DNA of 64,000 bases from Siderastrea radians (Eukaryota; Cnidaria; Anthozoa; Scleractinia; Rhizangiidae): NCBI GenBank assembly GCA_964017195.1, contig OZ024897.1, forward strand, positions 8,445,951 through 8,509,950, in the 5' to 3' direction. This document shows, piece by piece, positions 21,604 to 35,100 of this stretch; position 1 is the first letter of the stretch; every line of letters starts with the position of its first letter. A program made the translations under genes and the position numbers. The notes beneath the pieces are model-generated. The model was not told where the DNA came from and did not search any database. It saw nothing but the letters and a program-made list of their open reading frames with translations.

Positions 21604-24600
21604 TCATGAACCTGGAGCAGTCTAAATTAAGAAAAAGAACAATTCATTTAATTGTATTGCCTCTGTTTGTTGTCATTGTTGAACAACAACAACAACAACA
21701 ATAATAATAATAATAATAATAATAATATATTTAATAATGATGGTAATAATAATAATTATAATTATAATAGTATTAAACTTTTGTCAAACATTTTACATTA
21801 ATTTTATATCAGCTGTAGATTTTATATTGATTCTATTAGATAAGTTTTAGAATGGATTTTTAGGTTGGATTCCATTTTTTTTTTCAGGTGACTGTAACCC
21901 CCTCCCCCCCTTTTTTTTACTCTTTCTTCCCATAACTTTTATAGGGTTAAGATTTTTACATACATAAGTGGCATAGGTTACGTTTGCGCTCTACTTGCAC
22001 TATTTTAGGTTTTAGCATTAAGATGTGTTTATCATGCCATTAATGACAAATAATAATTATTAGAATATCTTAATATGCTTATAGTAGATGAACTTTCTTT
22101 ATAAAGTATATATAGGTTAGTTTTATGAGTAGTTCTATCATGTACAGAGAAAATTTTTTCCTGCCATAATGAGATTGATGAAAGTGATAGGTTGTAGCAG
22201 GTATTTCTATGTTCGCACCATCTGTTTCATTCAATTATAAATTTTTAGCCGGCATCCATACGTTTCAACATTGCCATGCATGTAATGATAATAACAAAGT
22301 TCTCTTACTACTAGACAATTCTAGACAACAAGTGTGTACCAGATGACAACTAAAATAATACCTTTAATTACTAAAATAATTGAATAAATTAACTACTTAC
22401 TAAACAAAAACTTAAAAGGAAATAAACATCTATTTACAAAAATGTGCTTGAACTTTGTCTCTATTTATTTATTGGTCTCTACTGGGTTTGAGAGACTATC
22501 TGACTGTCTGCAACAATTAGTCAATAAAGATACTGAACATTTTGTTGTCTTTAATAGAAAGTATAGCTCTGCTGGTTGAGCGGGGTGGACTCTATTCATT
22601 CTTAGAGGGACATCCTGGGGTCAAAATTCTGGATGGGACAACTCGTCCACTGTTTTTCTTTTTTCTACTTTTTTTCTCTTGCATAGGTCGACTATTGCTT
22701 GTTAATTCTTATTTTTTGGCATTTTCTTCATCAATTATAATTGAAAGGTTTCATGCAAAATTGTCCTACATGATTTTCAGGTTAAAAATAACATTAAAAA
22801 ACTCAGGTTTTCAGTGGCCAACTGGACGTCTTGACGTTAAAATAATAAAGCAGGTGATATTTTGATGAGAAAGTTATTTATTTGAAGAGAAAGTTATTTA
22901 TTTGGGGCCAAACGTCAAGAATTTCAATGCTGAATTTGAAAACAGTCACTTAGAACCTTCTCGCCCTTCGTGAACCCTTCAATTATTGAAGCTCAACACA
23001 ATCAGGCCATAATAATTATTTGAAGCCAAGCTAGTATGCCATTGTTCCAATTTTTAAGCAAAGAGGATGTTGCATATGCAGATGGGAAGGATGAAAACCG
23101 ACATATCATTATCATGATTAACCCTTGAAGCCCCAATATTAATATCCATATTCTCCCCACTCTTCTCCTTATGTCATTTTTTCTTATGTTACTAGTTGGG
23201 AGAATTTGATTAAAAATCAAGACATTTGATCATTGGTTACCATTTCTTTTATTCTCGTGACCTGTAAGTTTGATCAAGTACTATTAAATACTGTAAGGAG
23301 AAATTAGATGCTTGGCGCTATTGGGGCTTAAAGGGTTGCCAGCTAGTTGTATGATAGTGGAAATACTCACCACTTCCAAGTCGCCTCCTTGCCCCTTTCT
23401 TATCAGCATCTCAGAGCTGACAAAAAAAAAACATAATTTGTTAGTTATTAGAGGTAATAGTAGCACATAGTACAGCAAGTGAATGAACAGATAAGTCACT
23501 TGTTTAAGATCTGAATTTTGCTTCAACTGGTGATTCAAAACTGAGTCTCTGCAAAACTGCTGTGATGGAGGACAAGACACTTCACTCCACACTCCATGCT
23601 GTTTCTACACATCCAGCACTTGGTTGTTCAAAACAGGGTACATTCAATCCAGGGGTACTGAATAGCAATATGCTCCTCATGGCTTCCTATCATGAAAACC
23701 AGAGATAACCTCTTGCACTCACAAATCAACAAGTACCAACAATGACCCAAAGACTTGCACCTGCATCAACTTTAAATTTGATTATCCACATTTTCCTTAC
23801 TACGTACCCGTCATAAAATGAAATTGTTCCTATCTTTCCTTTTGCCATGTTGTGCTTTATTCTGAAGAAAAAGGTTACATTATTGACCAATTACAGAAGC
23901 AATTCATGATATATTATAAGTTTGGATTTTGAGGGTTAACAATGTGACCAGTTCAATTAGAATTGTTGAAGATTGTGTGTTTCCATTAAATGTCCATATC
24001 TCCCCCATGGAAGATCATTGGAAATTCCCAGGGGGAGGGGGTTGTCAAATGCCAAAGTTTTTCAACAACAGTACGTAACTAACTTAGAATTTCCAGAGGG
24101 GTGGGGGGGGGGAGAGGGAGGGCTATGGATATTTTCTAGGATCACATTACTTTTTTGGGGGGTGGTTCATTCATCAATTTTTCAGAAGTGGGAATTTGAG
24201 TGGCTCCATGGGGTAGGTCCATAGGGTTCAGATTCCCCTTTCCCTCTGTAACTCCATTTTTTCCCAAATGGGTTTATATTTAATAAGAATAAATTATAAT
24301 ACTAATATTATTAGACTAATATTACCGCAAAATCTGGTTTATGTTTTAAATTTGCTAAAGCTGAGCCTATCATTCTTTAACTGGATTTTGAAGTACAGAG
24401 TATACGGTGGACTCCCAATAGCTGGGACCTTCAAGGGAAATGAAAAAAGGTTTAAAGTGCACCTAACCCCAAAATATTTTTTTCGCTAAAATAACTCTTT
24501 GCACTTGTTCGAAAAGCATTACGCCTCTTTTTTTATGAAATCCCCCTCAGTCTTGACTTTTTATAGGCTGTAAAAGTTACGAAATCTAGCCATCATCTGG

Positions 24601-27600
24601 TACACGACCTAGCTAGTGAGGGCATGGGTCTACTCTGGATTTGACATCACAAACTGATTTGCATCTCCTTAAGTCTTTGTAAACATGCATGCAAAGCAGT
24701 TTGTGACGTCAAATCAAGATATATAGACCCATGCCCCTTCTAACTCGGTCGTGCGACAAATGGTGCTTAGTTTGTCGTAAGTTTTGAAGCCCATACAAAA
24801 GTCAAAAACTGCAAATAATGGCGAAATGTTTTTAAAATAGGTGCAAAGATTTATATTAGCGTAAAAAATATTTTGGGGTTAGGTGCACTTTAAGTTGTTG
24901 GGAGATGGCATCAAAGGACTAGAATTGGAGAAATTAGAGAAAGCAGTCACCCAATGCTACCTTAGTTCAAAAGTTAGTTAAACTTCTAGCACTAGAAGGC
25001 AAAGATATACTGAATCCCTTCTCGCTTAATTAATCTTTCATAACTCTCTTTGGCTTACTCGCAAATGCAAAAATTACCAAAGTTTGCTTTCGAAGGTGCT
25101 TGTTGTAGTCAATTTTAATACATTACACACTCACGTTTTAATAGACAATTTACGTTCATGACACAGTTGTTAAAGAAGGTTCGAGTTATCAAGGGTCAAT
25201 TAGTAAGAAAATGACCTGAAGGTAAAATTGCAGTAAATGTAAAGAGCAGTAATCCAGAGGAAATCAATTTTGGTTTGAGTTATGTGAACTTCAAGTTACT
25301 GAGGACTCAGGTTATTGAGAATCAACTGTAATTTGCCATTAGGACCCTCCTAGAAAAAAAAACCCCACTAGGCTTTACAACCCGACTACTGGTCACACTT
25401 TGAATTCAGACTATAAAAAAGGTTCCACAAGGGAAGTAGCATGTCTAACACAAATAAATGTGGAGTGACAGTCCACATGGAAAACCGGACATTCATGGCA
25501 AGTGCTGATTAGCTGTGCTGGATATCTAGTGAAAGCCAGAACTCCAGTGGGTGCTTTGTTGCCCATGTGAAGCCTGGATGACAAACACAAGTTGCACACA
25601 GTGAAATAGCGGTATTACTAGATCCAGGATCACTTTTAGCAGGCAAGCCAGTTAAAAAATCCAATATCTGCTCTTAAAACTTGCCTGTTGGCACTCTTAG
25701 GATAAAAATTGTTAACAAAACAGATTAGTGCAATGAGACTTACTCTCCTGCTTCGATTGTGAGAAGCTGGTTGTTGTTGAGAGTTGTCAGGATGTAAACA
25801 ACTGTCTCAATGACGTGAGTGCTTGTAAGAATGAGATCACCCTAGAAAAAAAAAACAGTTCAAAGAGACGTATTAACAAGTAACGTTTTTTAAACTTGTG
25901 GTGATAGAAAAGCCTTCAGATGCACACTTATTAACTCCTGTGTTTAATAAATTAAAGTTAATCGAACAAAAATTAAGACATTGTCTGTACCCAACAAGGA
26001 AACAGTTTCTTGGAGAATGAAGACTGAAGAAAACGGTGCACTTCAAGGAACAGATATGTCCATGGAAAAAGGAACCTATCACAAGTACTAATCTTATTAA
26101 TCCTTGAAATAGTTTCACATGAGGCTGTTGCTGTTTGCAATCTGTAAACATATGATAATCTGTTCTACAAAATAATTACAGTTGACACAATTGTGGTGCA
26201 TTTTCTGGTGTAGTTAAATGAGTAGAATTAAACAATTAAAGTGCTTTATGACTCTATGTTACCTGTTATTGTCAATTACTAAATTGAATTAACCTTTATA
26301 AGGAAACTCCCATCTTTGCACTCTCTGTTATGTGGGTATAGAGCACTAAATTTAACACTTCAGTTTAAACTACATCCATATTCGTGCCAGATATAGGTAG
26401 AAAAGTTGAAGTTGGAATCCGCTTAAGTTGTCAGGCTCCAAACGACGTAAGTTAATTGCTTGACAGGAGCACTTTGACATTTATGTCTGCAAGGTGTGCT
26501 AATTAACCTTAATGGAATAATAAAATTAACATAAATTATATTATAAACATTAACACACCTTGTCACCTTTATCTTCAACTGGCATGTGGAGAACAAAAAC
26601 TCCATCAGTTTTTGCACTCACTGAAATTCCTAAAATGAGTAAAATGGATAATTTTTTATTGAGATAATATAATCATAACAAAAACAGCGAAACTTACTAA
26701 GCAACCAACGCAAGAACAAAGCATGGTTGTAAGGATTCTACTTACCGGTATGCTTCTTGATTGTTTAGTTTTTTTTTGTTTTTTTTTTAAATAAATTATT
26801 TCTTATGCTTTACTTGTGTTACTTTGCACAGTTTGGAGTCAGTAAATATTGGTAAATATTTATGACATACAGATTGAAATTGGACATGTCAACAAACACA
26901 ACTGAGGTCAGCAATGACAGGGAATTATTTTAAAAGGATTGAACTATACATCTACAGGAAGCTAAAATAACCCCATGGTTTACTCTAATTTTTTTTTATG
27001 AGCTTTGGGATTAATCTTCATTGTGAAACAAGTGAAAAATAACACTCCAAAGGATCAACTTTCACTTTCTAATTGTCAAAGTTTTCACAAGCATGGCGTT
27101 TTAATTTTCACAAACAAATTGGAACTACTAAGAAGAGTCGCATTCTCGCCCCCAGAACTGCGATCCTTTTGACCAGCGCCACGGATCGAGGGCTCTGGCA
27201 GGGTCAGAAGCAGGAAGTCCGCGAATCACAGACTTCCGGCTTTCTGCGCTGCCTCAGAAATTTGAAACAATAACAGTTACCATCGGTTACAAAAATGGGC
27301 AGTTATTGTGCTTGCGTGTTATCCTGGCCCCTGCCAGAACTCTCGATCTGTGGCGCTGGCCAAAAGGATCGCAGCTCTGGGGACGAGAATGGAAGAGTTG
27401 AGACGACAGAAAAATCCAGATGATCAAGGTCTCACTGTAATAATATTATCATCCTTTCCCACCTGTTAGACTGCCATTGGCAATTCTGTGCTTGAGTTTA
27501 TAGTTCTTATCATCCAGGATGTAAATGGCCTGTAAACAGTAAATGACATAAAATTTTAACCCTTTAAGCCCCAATAGTGACCAGCGTCGATTTTCTCTTC

Positions 27601-29064
27601 ATCTTATCTCTTCACTATAACACATACAAGTCAAGTGAATTAAATTCACTTGACTTGTATTTTAGGAAATGATCACCAGAGATAAATTGCCTTGATGTGT
27701 AAACAAATTCTCCCAGTTAGTAGTCAATAAAATGTATGGAGACCAGTAAGGAGAATTTGTATGAAGATGTTGCTGCCTAAAGGGTTAAATGCACTTGATT
27801 AAAAACATGTTGTCGGATAAACAGCACAAAACATAAAAGGTGTGACCCAACAGATTTCTAGGAAGAGTGAGAATTTCAGCTTCTATTCTCAGAATAAAAA
27901 CTTCAGAGCTTGGGGAGGTACCCCCATTTATAATTTATATGATTGGGTATGTGCCACTGAAGAGTAAGGGTTTCACAGTCTCAGTAGCACACCCAGCCAA
28001 AATCTCACAGAGTACCCCCAAGCTTCACACAGATGTGAGACAGTCAACAGCAACCAGCCACAATTGTAAGCTCTCACATCAACTGATGATGATGATGATG
28101 ATGATGATGATGAGGACATCATAGGTTAAAAACTAAGGCCTTGAACTGTGGACTGAGTAATTATTTTGTTACCTGCTCAGTAACAACAAGGATGCGAGTC
28201 CTGAGTTTGTAGCCATTTCTGTCGTACTTGTGGACTCCAATGCAGTACTAAGAGAAGTGAAAAATGTAATCCTTGTCATAGGTGAGCTAAAAGTGAGACA
28301 TTTTTCAAATTTTGCTCCTTAAAAAAGTTTGAAGGTGGAGATAACAGGATGTTGGCTGCTGCGATATACAGCTACAAATTACTGGAAGAGACTGTGGCTT
28401 TTTCATGTTCATAACAAAGTACTTTGTAAAGTCCTGTAGGGGTGGGTGATGTTCATCAACTGTGATCATTGTAATGGGGGTGTGTCCTGTACAGTGACTG
28501 TCGGCAGTACACTGGGGTATATCCTGGATATAATAACTGTTTGTTGTATTTAGGGTGTGTGTTCTGGGTGTTAACTGTTTGTAGTATAGTTGGGGGTAAT
28601 AATGAACACATGAATATCATATATTAGAACTGTGGGATGAAGAATTAAATGTAAAGAAGATCATTGCAGTTATAGATGCAACTTTTGCAGTTGTGAAAAG
28701 AAAACCTGAAAAAAATTCAGCTTGTATGGGATTCGAACCCTTGACCTCTACAATAGCGGTGTGCACAGTAATCTAACCAACTGAGCTAACAAGCCAACTG
28801 GGAGCTGGTCATTTAGTCAGTTCGCATCCTACACATTAACTGCTAATAATATCATGGGGGTGGTCCTGGATATTAGCTGTTGTCAGTATAGTATGTACTG
28901 GATATTAACTGCTAGTAGTTGATACTTTGCACTTAAAGGACTCACCTTGATGGTCTCTGAGGGTGATACAATCTGCTTGTCTGTGCTGACATGTTGCTTT
29001 AGTATCTCCTGACCAATATCTGTGATAGGATTAGAAGCAAGATGGTTATCGACTGATTGAGTTC

Positions 29065-29110
<46 letters not shown>

Positions 29111-32100
29111 TTATTATTCGAATCAACAAGTTCTTTGAAGTTGATTTTGCAATAATGCAAAAATCATGCCATTTGCACAAAGTTATTTTTTAGCCACTTT
29201 TAGCCTTTTATTCTTATTGTCTATTGTTTGTATGTACAAATTTTAGCGCTTTTACTATATTTACACACGTAATTTTATTCTAACACCGAACTTGAAAATG
29301 ATCGTTGAACGGTCGAAACGTCGTTCATTACTCGTGTTAACTTTTATTGCAAAATCAACATTATTATTATTATCCAAAAAAAATTACCAAGTCTGTGTGG
29401 GCTGAATGGTACTGGAATACTTGACTCATAGTTAGCCTTTTTTCCCTTGAACACTTCACTGGCTCTGACCTTCAAGTCAAGCTAACCAGACAAAAATTTG
29501 CCACATTAGCCATCAATAACAAAAAAGACCAAAACTGAGAGATTGTTTGTACATTTGTAAATAAACAGGATGGTCATTGTACAGTAACAGTGTGTTCTCT
29601 GACTCTTCAAATGCTGTTTCTCACAACAGCAAATACATACCAAAATGGTCGTTAACATTAGTTTTATATAGCACAAATTTTGTTTTCAATGTGTTGAAAT
29701 GCATTTTTGGGGAATTGGGGAAAGGTTTTTGGTCCCTTGCTGAGATGAGGGACTTAAAATATGCATTACAACATTCAAAATAGAAAAAGCACAGGACAAG
29801 GCGACCAACCTGAGCTTTCTTCTCAGGTGTGATACTTCTAACATATTTCCTCACAAGCAGACGAGTGTGCAGGTTGTGGAGCAGTTCAGAAGCCTGAAAT
29901 GTTAAAGATAACAATTACAACTAATGGAAGTAATTTAATGTTGATTAACCACACTGTTGGGACTTACATAATTGTAGAAATCAATAAGCAGGACTTATCA
30001 CTGAGTTTTTATGGTATTTCACAAGACTGGCAGTACAGTCAAAGCTCTTCCTTGTGACCACTCTTGTAAGCAACCAGCATTAGTTACGACCAGCATTGTG
30101 AAACCCTGTTTGACTTGTCACTTAAACTCTGTAATTAAAAGTTCTCATAAGCGCCCACAATCACTTTTATAAATTACCGACTGGTTTTTCCTTTGTCGTT
30201 AAGTTCTTGTAAGCAACCACTCAGTCAGCACTTCAATAAAAGCATTCAAATCATGATCAAATATAGAGTAATACATAACACAAGCGCTAATGGTTCGTTG
30301 ACTTGTACATACACAAACCTCTTTGTGATACACAATACAAAACTATTGAATATTATTACTACAATACCGTTAGTAGCCATTAACATATGCCAAGCGGCCA
30401 CCCTCTAATATTTCATCAAGCAATCACTTACGAGAGCCCATCCCAGTAAGCTACCAGCTCTAGCTGTGACCACTTTTCTAAATTTCCAAGGTGGTCACTT
30501 GCAAGAGCTTCAACTGTATTTGTATTTAGTGTCAATGACTAGTCTAGATACAAATCAGTATTCTTACCTCAACCATAGAGCCAGGAGGCTTTGGCCAACT
30601 TTTGTCCAACACAGTGGTAGGTAAACTTCTTGCAAGAAGGAGCAGGTGAGACTTCCTCACCAATGCCACAAACTGAAAAAAAGATACAAATTTTGAAGGG
30701 ACTGTTAAGGTTTTTACCAGTATTATTTCAGCACTTTTCAACAGCTTTATATTTTGAAGAAAAATTGACCTCTCTAAGATTACAACAGGCTGCCAGAGAC
30801 CACAGCTTAAGGTTCATAAATCTTAATTACAGGGTAACAGACTAGGCCATTGACAAAATGCCGAGAGGGGGTACTCCCTCACAAAACCAATACAGGTATG
30901 TGCTGTCCAATGGGGTCATGATTTTGGGACTCATGATCTAGAACAGGGTAGGCATATTCAAGACATTTTCTAGAACAGGGTGTAATATTGCAAATGCATG
31001 AAAGCCTCAGAATATCAGCAGCAATTTTAAATTATCCATAGAGAATTTGCTAAACAAAGTATGTTTGTTGCAAAACCTGATTTGCGAAGAAATAGTTGTG
31101 TTTCAGATGTACAAGTTGAACAAACAAACAAATAACTTTTCTAGAATAGAGTGATTGAAATGGGGTAAACATCTAGAACAGGGTATTAAACAACTGTAGA
31201 ATTTGTAGAATGGGGTATCCAAACCTCTTCTAAAGCAGGGTCCAAATTTGGAGGACTGGGCAGCACACACCCATCCAAAATCTACTGCAGTAACCCCGAT
31301 GGGTTGGGGGGGGGGGGACAAAATGTCACTGCCCAATAAAGTAATCATCTGAACTACAATAATCTAAGACAAGATGTTGTTGTTGGACCAAATGATCTTA
31401 CCAGGTTATTCATTTAAAGACCTGCCTACTCTCCAGTCTGACAACTTACTTACTTAAATGTTACCCAGGGAGAGGAGGAGGGGGTACTTAATTAAGTTTT
31501 GTGTAGGGAGTGCTGTTTACTTTTATGTCTCATCTCAGACAAGCCCAGAGACAAATGTGAAGCACTTATAGTTCTAGCTTGTAAAACCATCCACACCGGT
31601 GATAAATAAAATCATTACACTCACATCAACATTCTCTTCACTTGCAGGCTGATTTCTTGTAATGAACCCCTTGATAAACCTTTACATAGCAAGATGAAAC
31701 AATGTGAGGTTTAAGACAACTTGTAGTTTGACTAAGTCGTGGGTCGGGGAGGGGGGTCCATAGCATTGTAGGTGGAGTTAAAATGATGAAGCTAGGAGAT
31801 TCTACTCCTCTTAGACCTTGACTGGGATGAATAAACAAAGTACATGATAACTGGAGCTTGGGATCACATTACCAAATTTAACATGACTAAGTTAGGTAAG
31901 CAGTAACTCGCAACTGTCTAAGCTTCATATGGTTTCCTTAACATGGACTGAAGAGGAAATAAACTGGGATGCTCATGTGATTCAGGGCCCCCCTGCATTT
32001 TGCTGGGTTTTTCCTTCTGGTACTCAGTCATTAATACACCTGGGTGGAGAGACATCATTTGAGGCCAAGTTTCTTGTCTAAGGAAACAACATGGCACAAG

Positions 32101-35100
32101 GTAAAGGTAAAGGCTAAATTCACACATGAACCATGGAGGCCCACATGGCAGGAGCTCATCCCAGTGTCTGCAGCATGAAGCAACTGAGAGTATTGCTACT
32201 TCCCCCTGGAAAGGATGCTAGTCCATTCACCTGGGTGGAGAGAGACAATGTGGGGTAAAGTTTCTTGTCTAAGGGAAGAACACAGTGGCAGGGACTGGGC
32301 CTCGAGCCACTGACCTTCAAATCTGAAGTCCAACGCGCTTACCACTACACCACCGCACCCCACAACATGGCACAAAGCACTGAGTATTTAAAACTGTTGT
32401 GAGCCATCTTAGAGCACTGTTACAGAGGGCAATTTTTCTTGCAACTTGTAACACAGCAGAATTGCACAATTCAGTGAATCATCGAATCTTTGAATGCAAA
32501 TGGCGCTCTTGGGTTTTTCCAGGAGCATGTCTGTCTGAGTGTCAGATACCATCTAACGCACAGGGAAAAAACTACCCTATGTTTTCGGAAGTCACACAAT
32601 AGTAGCAAAAGTAGATGAGCACCTATACTTGTAACATTGCAAGATAAGGTACAGCATGTAACGAAAAATTCTGTGACTTGTTTCAATTGCAATGCTTTCA
32701 TTTCTGCTGCGTGGGAAGTTGCAAGAATAACTGCCCTGCGTAACAGCACCTTTCTGGACAATAGCAGTACTGCATAAAACATACTTGCGTATGCGATGTG
32801 CAGCTTTCCTTCGTCGTTCAAGAAGTCTTTGAGCAAGAACTCGTCTCCAGTGCATTGCTATGGTAATGGCTGCCACTCGCAACCTAAGGTACTTCTTTCT
32901 TTGGTGGTAACCCTTGAACTGAGCTTGGATGACGGTCGCTGACAAATTAAGTACAAAGTAAATAACTGGTTTGTTTCAAGTGTTGTTGTTGCTGTTAGGA
33001 ATTAACCCTTTCACTCCCCAAGAGTGCCTAACATCAAAATCCAAGACGAATCCCAAATTTCATTTTGTAAAATCCTAAAATATAAATAGTACCATGTGAA
33101 AGTACTACTGAAGAGGTTTCATTTGAATGGTCACACCATCGGATTTCGTCTACAGACTCAGAAGTTAGATCATCTTTGGTGTCTCCATAACTGAAAGGGT
33201 CAAGAGCTCTAGTTCAACAGGAAAAGCCCCAAGAGATGCCTAGTGCTAGTCAGGACAACAGAGAAGGGCACCACACCTTTTCAATTTGCTGAGCCTAAAT
33301 CAGGAAAGCATAGAGGGGTGCTACAAAAAGGGTACCACACCTTTTCAATTTGCTGAGCCTAAATCAGGAAAGTATAGAGGGGTGCTACAAAAAGGGCACC
33401 ACACCTTTTCAATTTGCTGAGCCTAAATCAGGAAAGCATAGAGGGGTGCTACAAAAAGGGTACCACACCTTTTCAATTTGCTGAGCCTAAATCAGGAAAG
33501 TATAGAGGGGTGCTACAAAAAGGGCACCACACCTTTTCAATTTGCTGAGCCTAAATCAGGAAAGCATAGAGGGGTGCTACAAAAAGGGCACCACACCTTT
33601 TCAATTTGCTGAGCCTAAATCAGGAAAGCATAGAGGGGTGCTACAAAAAGGGTACCACACCTTTTCAATTTGCTGAGCTTAAATCAGGAAAGCATAGAGG
33701 GGTGCTACAAAAAGGGCACCACACCTTTTCAATTTGCTGAGCCTAAATCAGGAAAGCATAGAGGGGTGCTACAAAAAGGGCACCACACCTTTTCAATTTG
33801 CTGAGCCTAAATCAGGAAAGCATAGAGGGGTGCTACAAAAAGGGTACCACACCTTTTCAATTTGCTGAGCCTAAATCAGGAAAGCATAGAGGGGTGCTAC
33901 AAAAAGGGCACCACACCTTTTCAATTTGCTGAGCTTAAATCAGGAAAGCATAGAGGGGTGCTACAAAAAGGGCACCACACCTTTTCAATTTGCTGAGCCT
34001 AAATCAGGAAAGCATAGAGGGGTGCTACAAAAAGGGCACCACACCTTTTCAATTTGCCAAGCCTAAATCAGGAAAGCATAGAGGGGTGCTACAAAAAGGG
34101 CACCACACCTTTTCAATTTGCTGAGCTTAAATCAGGAAAGCATAGAGGGGTGCTACAAAAAGGGCACCACACCTTTTCAATTTGCTGAGCCTAAATCAGG
34201 AAAGCATAGAGGGGTGCTACAAAAAGGGTACCACACCTTTTCAATTTGCTGAGCTTAAATCAGGAAAGCATAGAGGGGTGCTACAAAAAGGGCACCACAC
34301 CTTTTCAATTTGCTGAGCTTAAATCAGGAAAGCATAGAGGGGTGCTACAAAAAGGGCACCACACCTTTTCAATTTGCCAAGCCTAAATCAGGAAAGCATA
34401 GAGGGGTGCTACAAAAAGGGTACCACATCTTTTCAATTTGCCAAGCCTAAATCAGGAAAGCATAGAGGGGTGCTACAAAAAGGGCACCACACCTTTTCAA
34501 TTTGCCAAGCCTAAATCAGGAAAGTATAGAGGGGTGCTACAAAAAGGGCACCACACCTTTTCAATTTGCTGAGCTTAAATCAGGAAAGCATAGAGGGGTG
34601 CTACAAAAAGGGCACCACACCTTTTCAATTTGCTGAGCCTAAATCAGGAAAGCATAGAGGGGTGCTACAAAAAGGGTACCACATCTTTTCAATTTGCTGA
34701 GCCTAAATCAGGAAAGTATAGAGGGGTGCTACAAAAAGGGCACCACACCTTTTCAATTTGCTGAGCCTAAATCAGGAAAGCATAGAGGGGTGCTACAAAA
34801 AGGGCACCACACCTTTTCAATTTGCCGAGCCTAAATCAGGAAAGCATAGAGGGGTGCTACAAAAAGGGCACTGCACGTTTCCATTACTCTGCTGCATCTC
34901 TACATCAGGAAAGGAGCCACCAAAAAAAGCCAACAAAGGCACTGGGTCTTTCCACTTTTCAATTATTTTCCAGGTACCACATCACTCTACTGCATCCATA
35001 CATTGGGTAATTAGCACAAAGAGCCCCTTTCTGTCACTTTCACCAAGGAAGGGGCAAAAAATGAGATTATTGAATACAGGTCAATTAGACAGTTCAGGCC

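Larger units (their letters stand above)
21604..30672 (-). other. Myosin-I TH1 tail exons
   Basis: Ten exons from 30672 to 21604 (residues about 771-996) encode a basic tail-homology-1 domain. Recognisable family features are [14 protein letters not shown] near its start, [15 protein letters not shown], the [18 protein letters not shown] strand pair, and [21 protein letters not shown]. In the family this region contains the phosphoinositide-binding PH-like fold. The end, [20 protein letters not shown] then DLEV, followed by the tiny terminal exon TAPGS, is slightly shorter than vertebrate Myo1c, which ends similarly with a VAP motif. Confidence 0.85.
31625..32938 (-). other. Myosin-I neck: IQ-motif exons
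   Basis: Exons 32938-32785 and 31679-31625 (residues about 701-770) encode three calmodulin/light-chain-binding repeats. The first ([19 protein letters not shown]) fits IQxxxxGxxxR well. The second ([16 protein letters not shown]) is degenerate with Ile-Ala instead of Gln. The third ([12 protein letters not shown]) is split between the two exons. The 55-bp exon is too short to stand out as an open frame. It is supported by GT/AG borders, by restoring the reading phase into the tail and by aligning with the family's linker to the TH1 domain. Confidence 0.85.

Noticed and set aside
33266..34865. Possible CRISPR array
   Set aside because: Units are contiguous 64-bp tandem copies with no unique spacers, in a eukaryotic intron.
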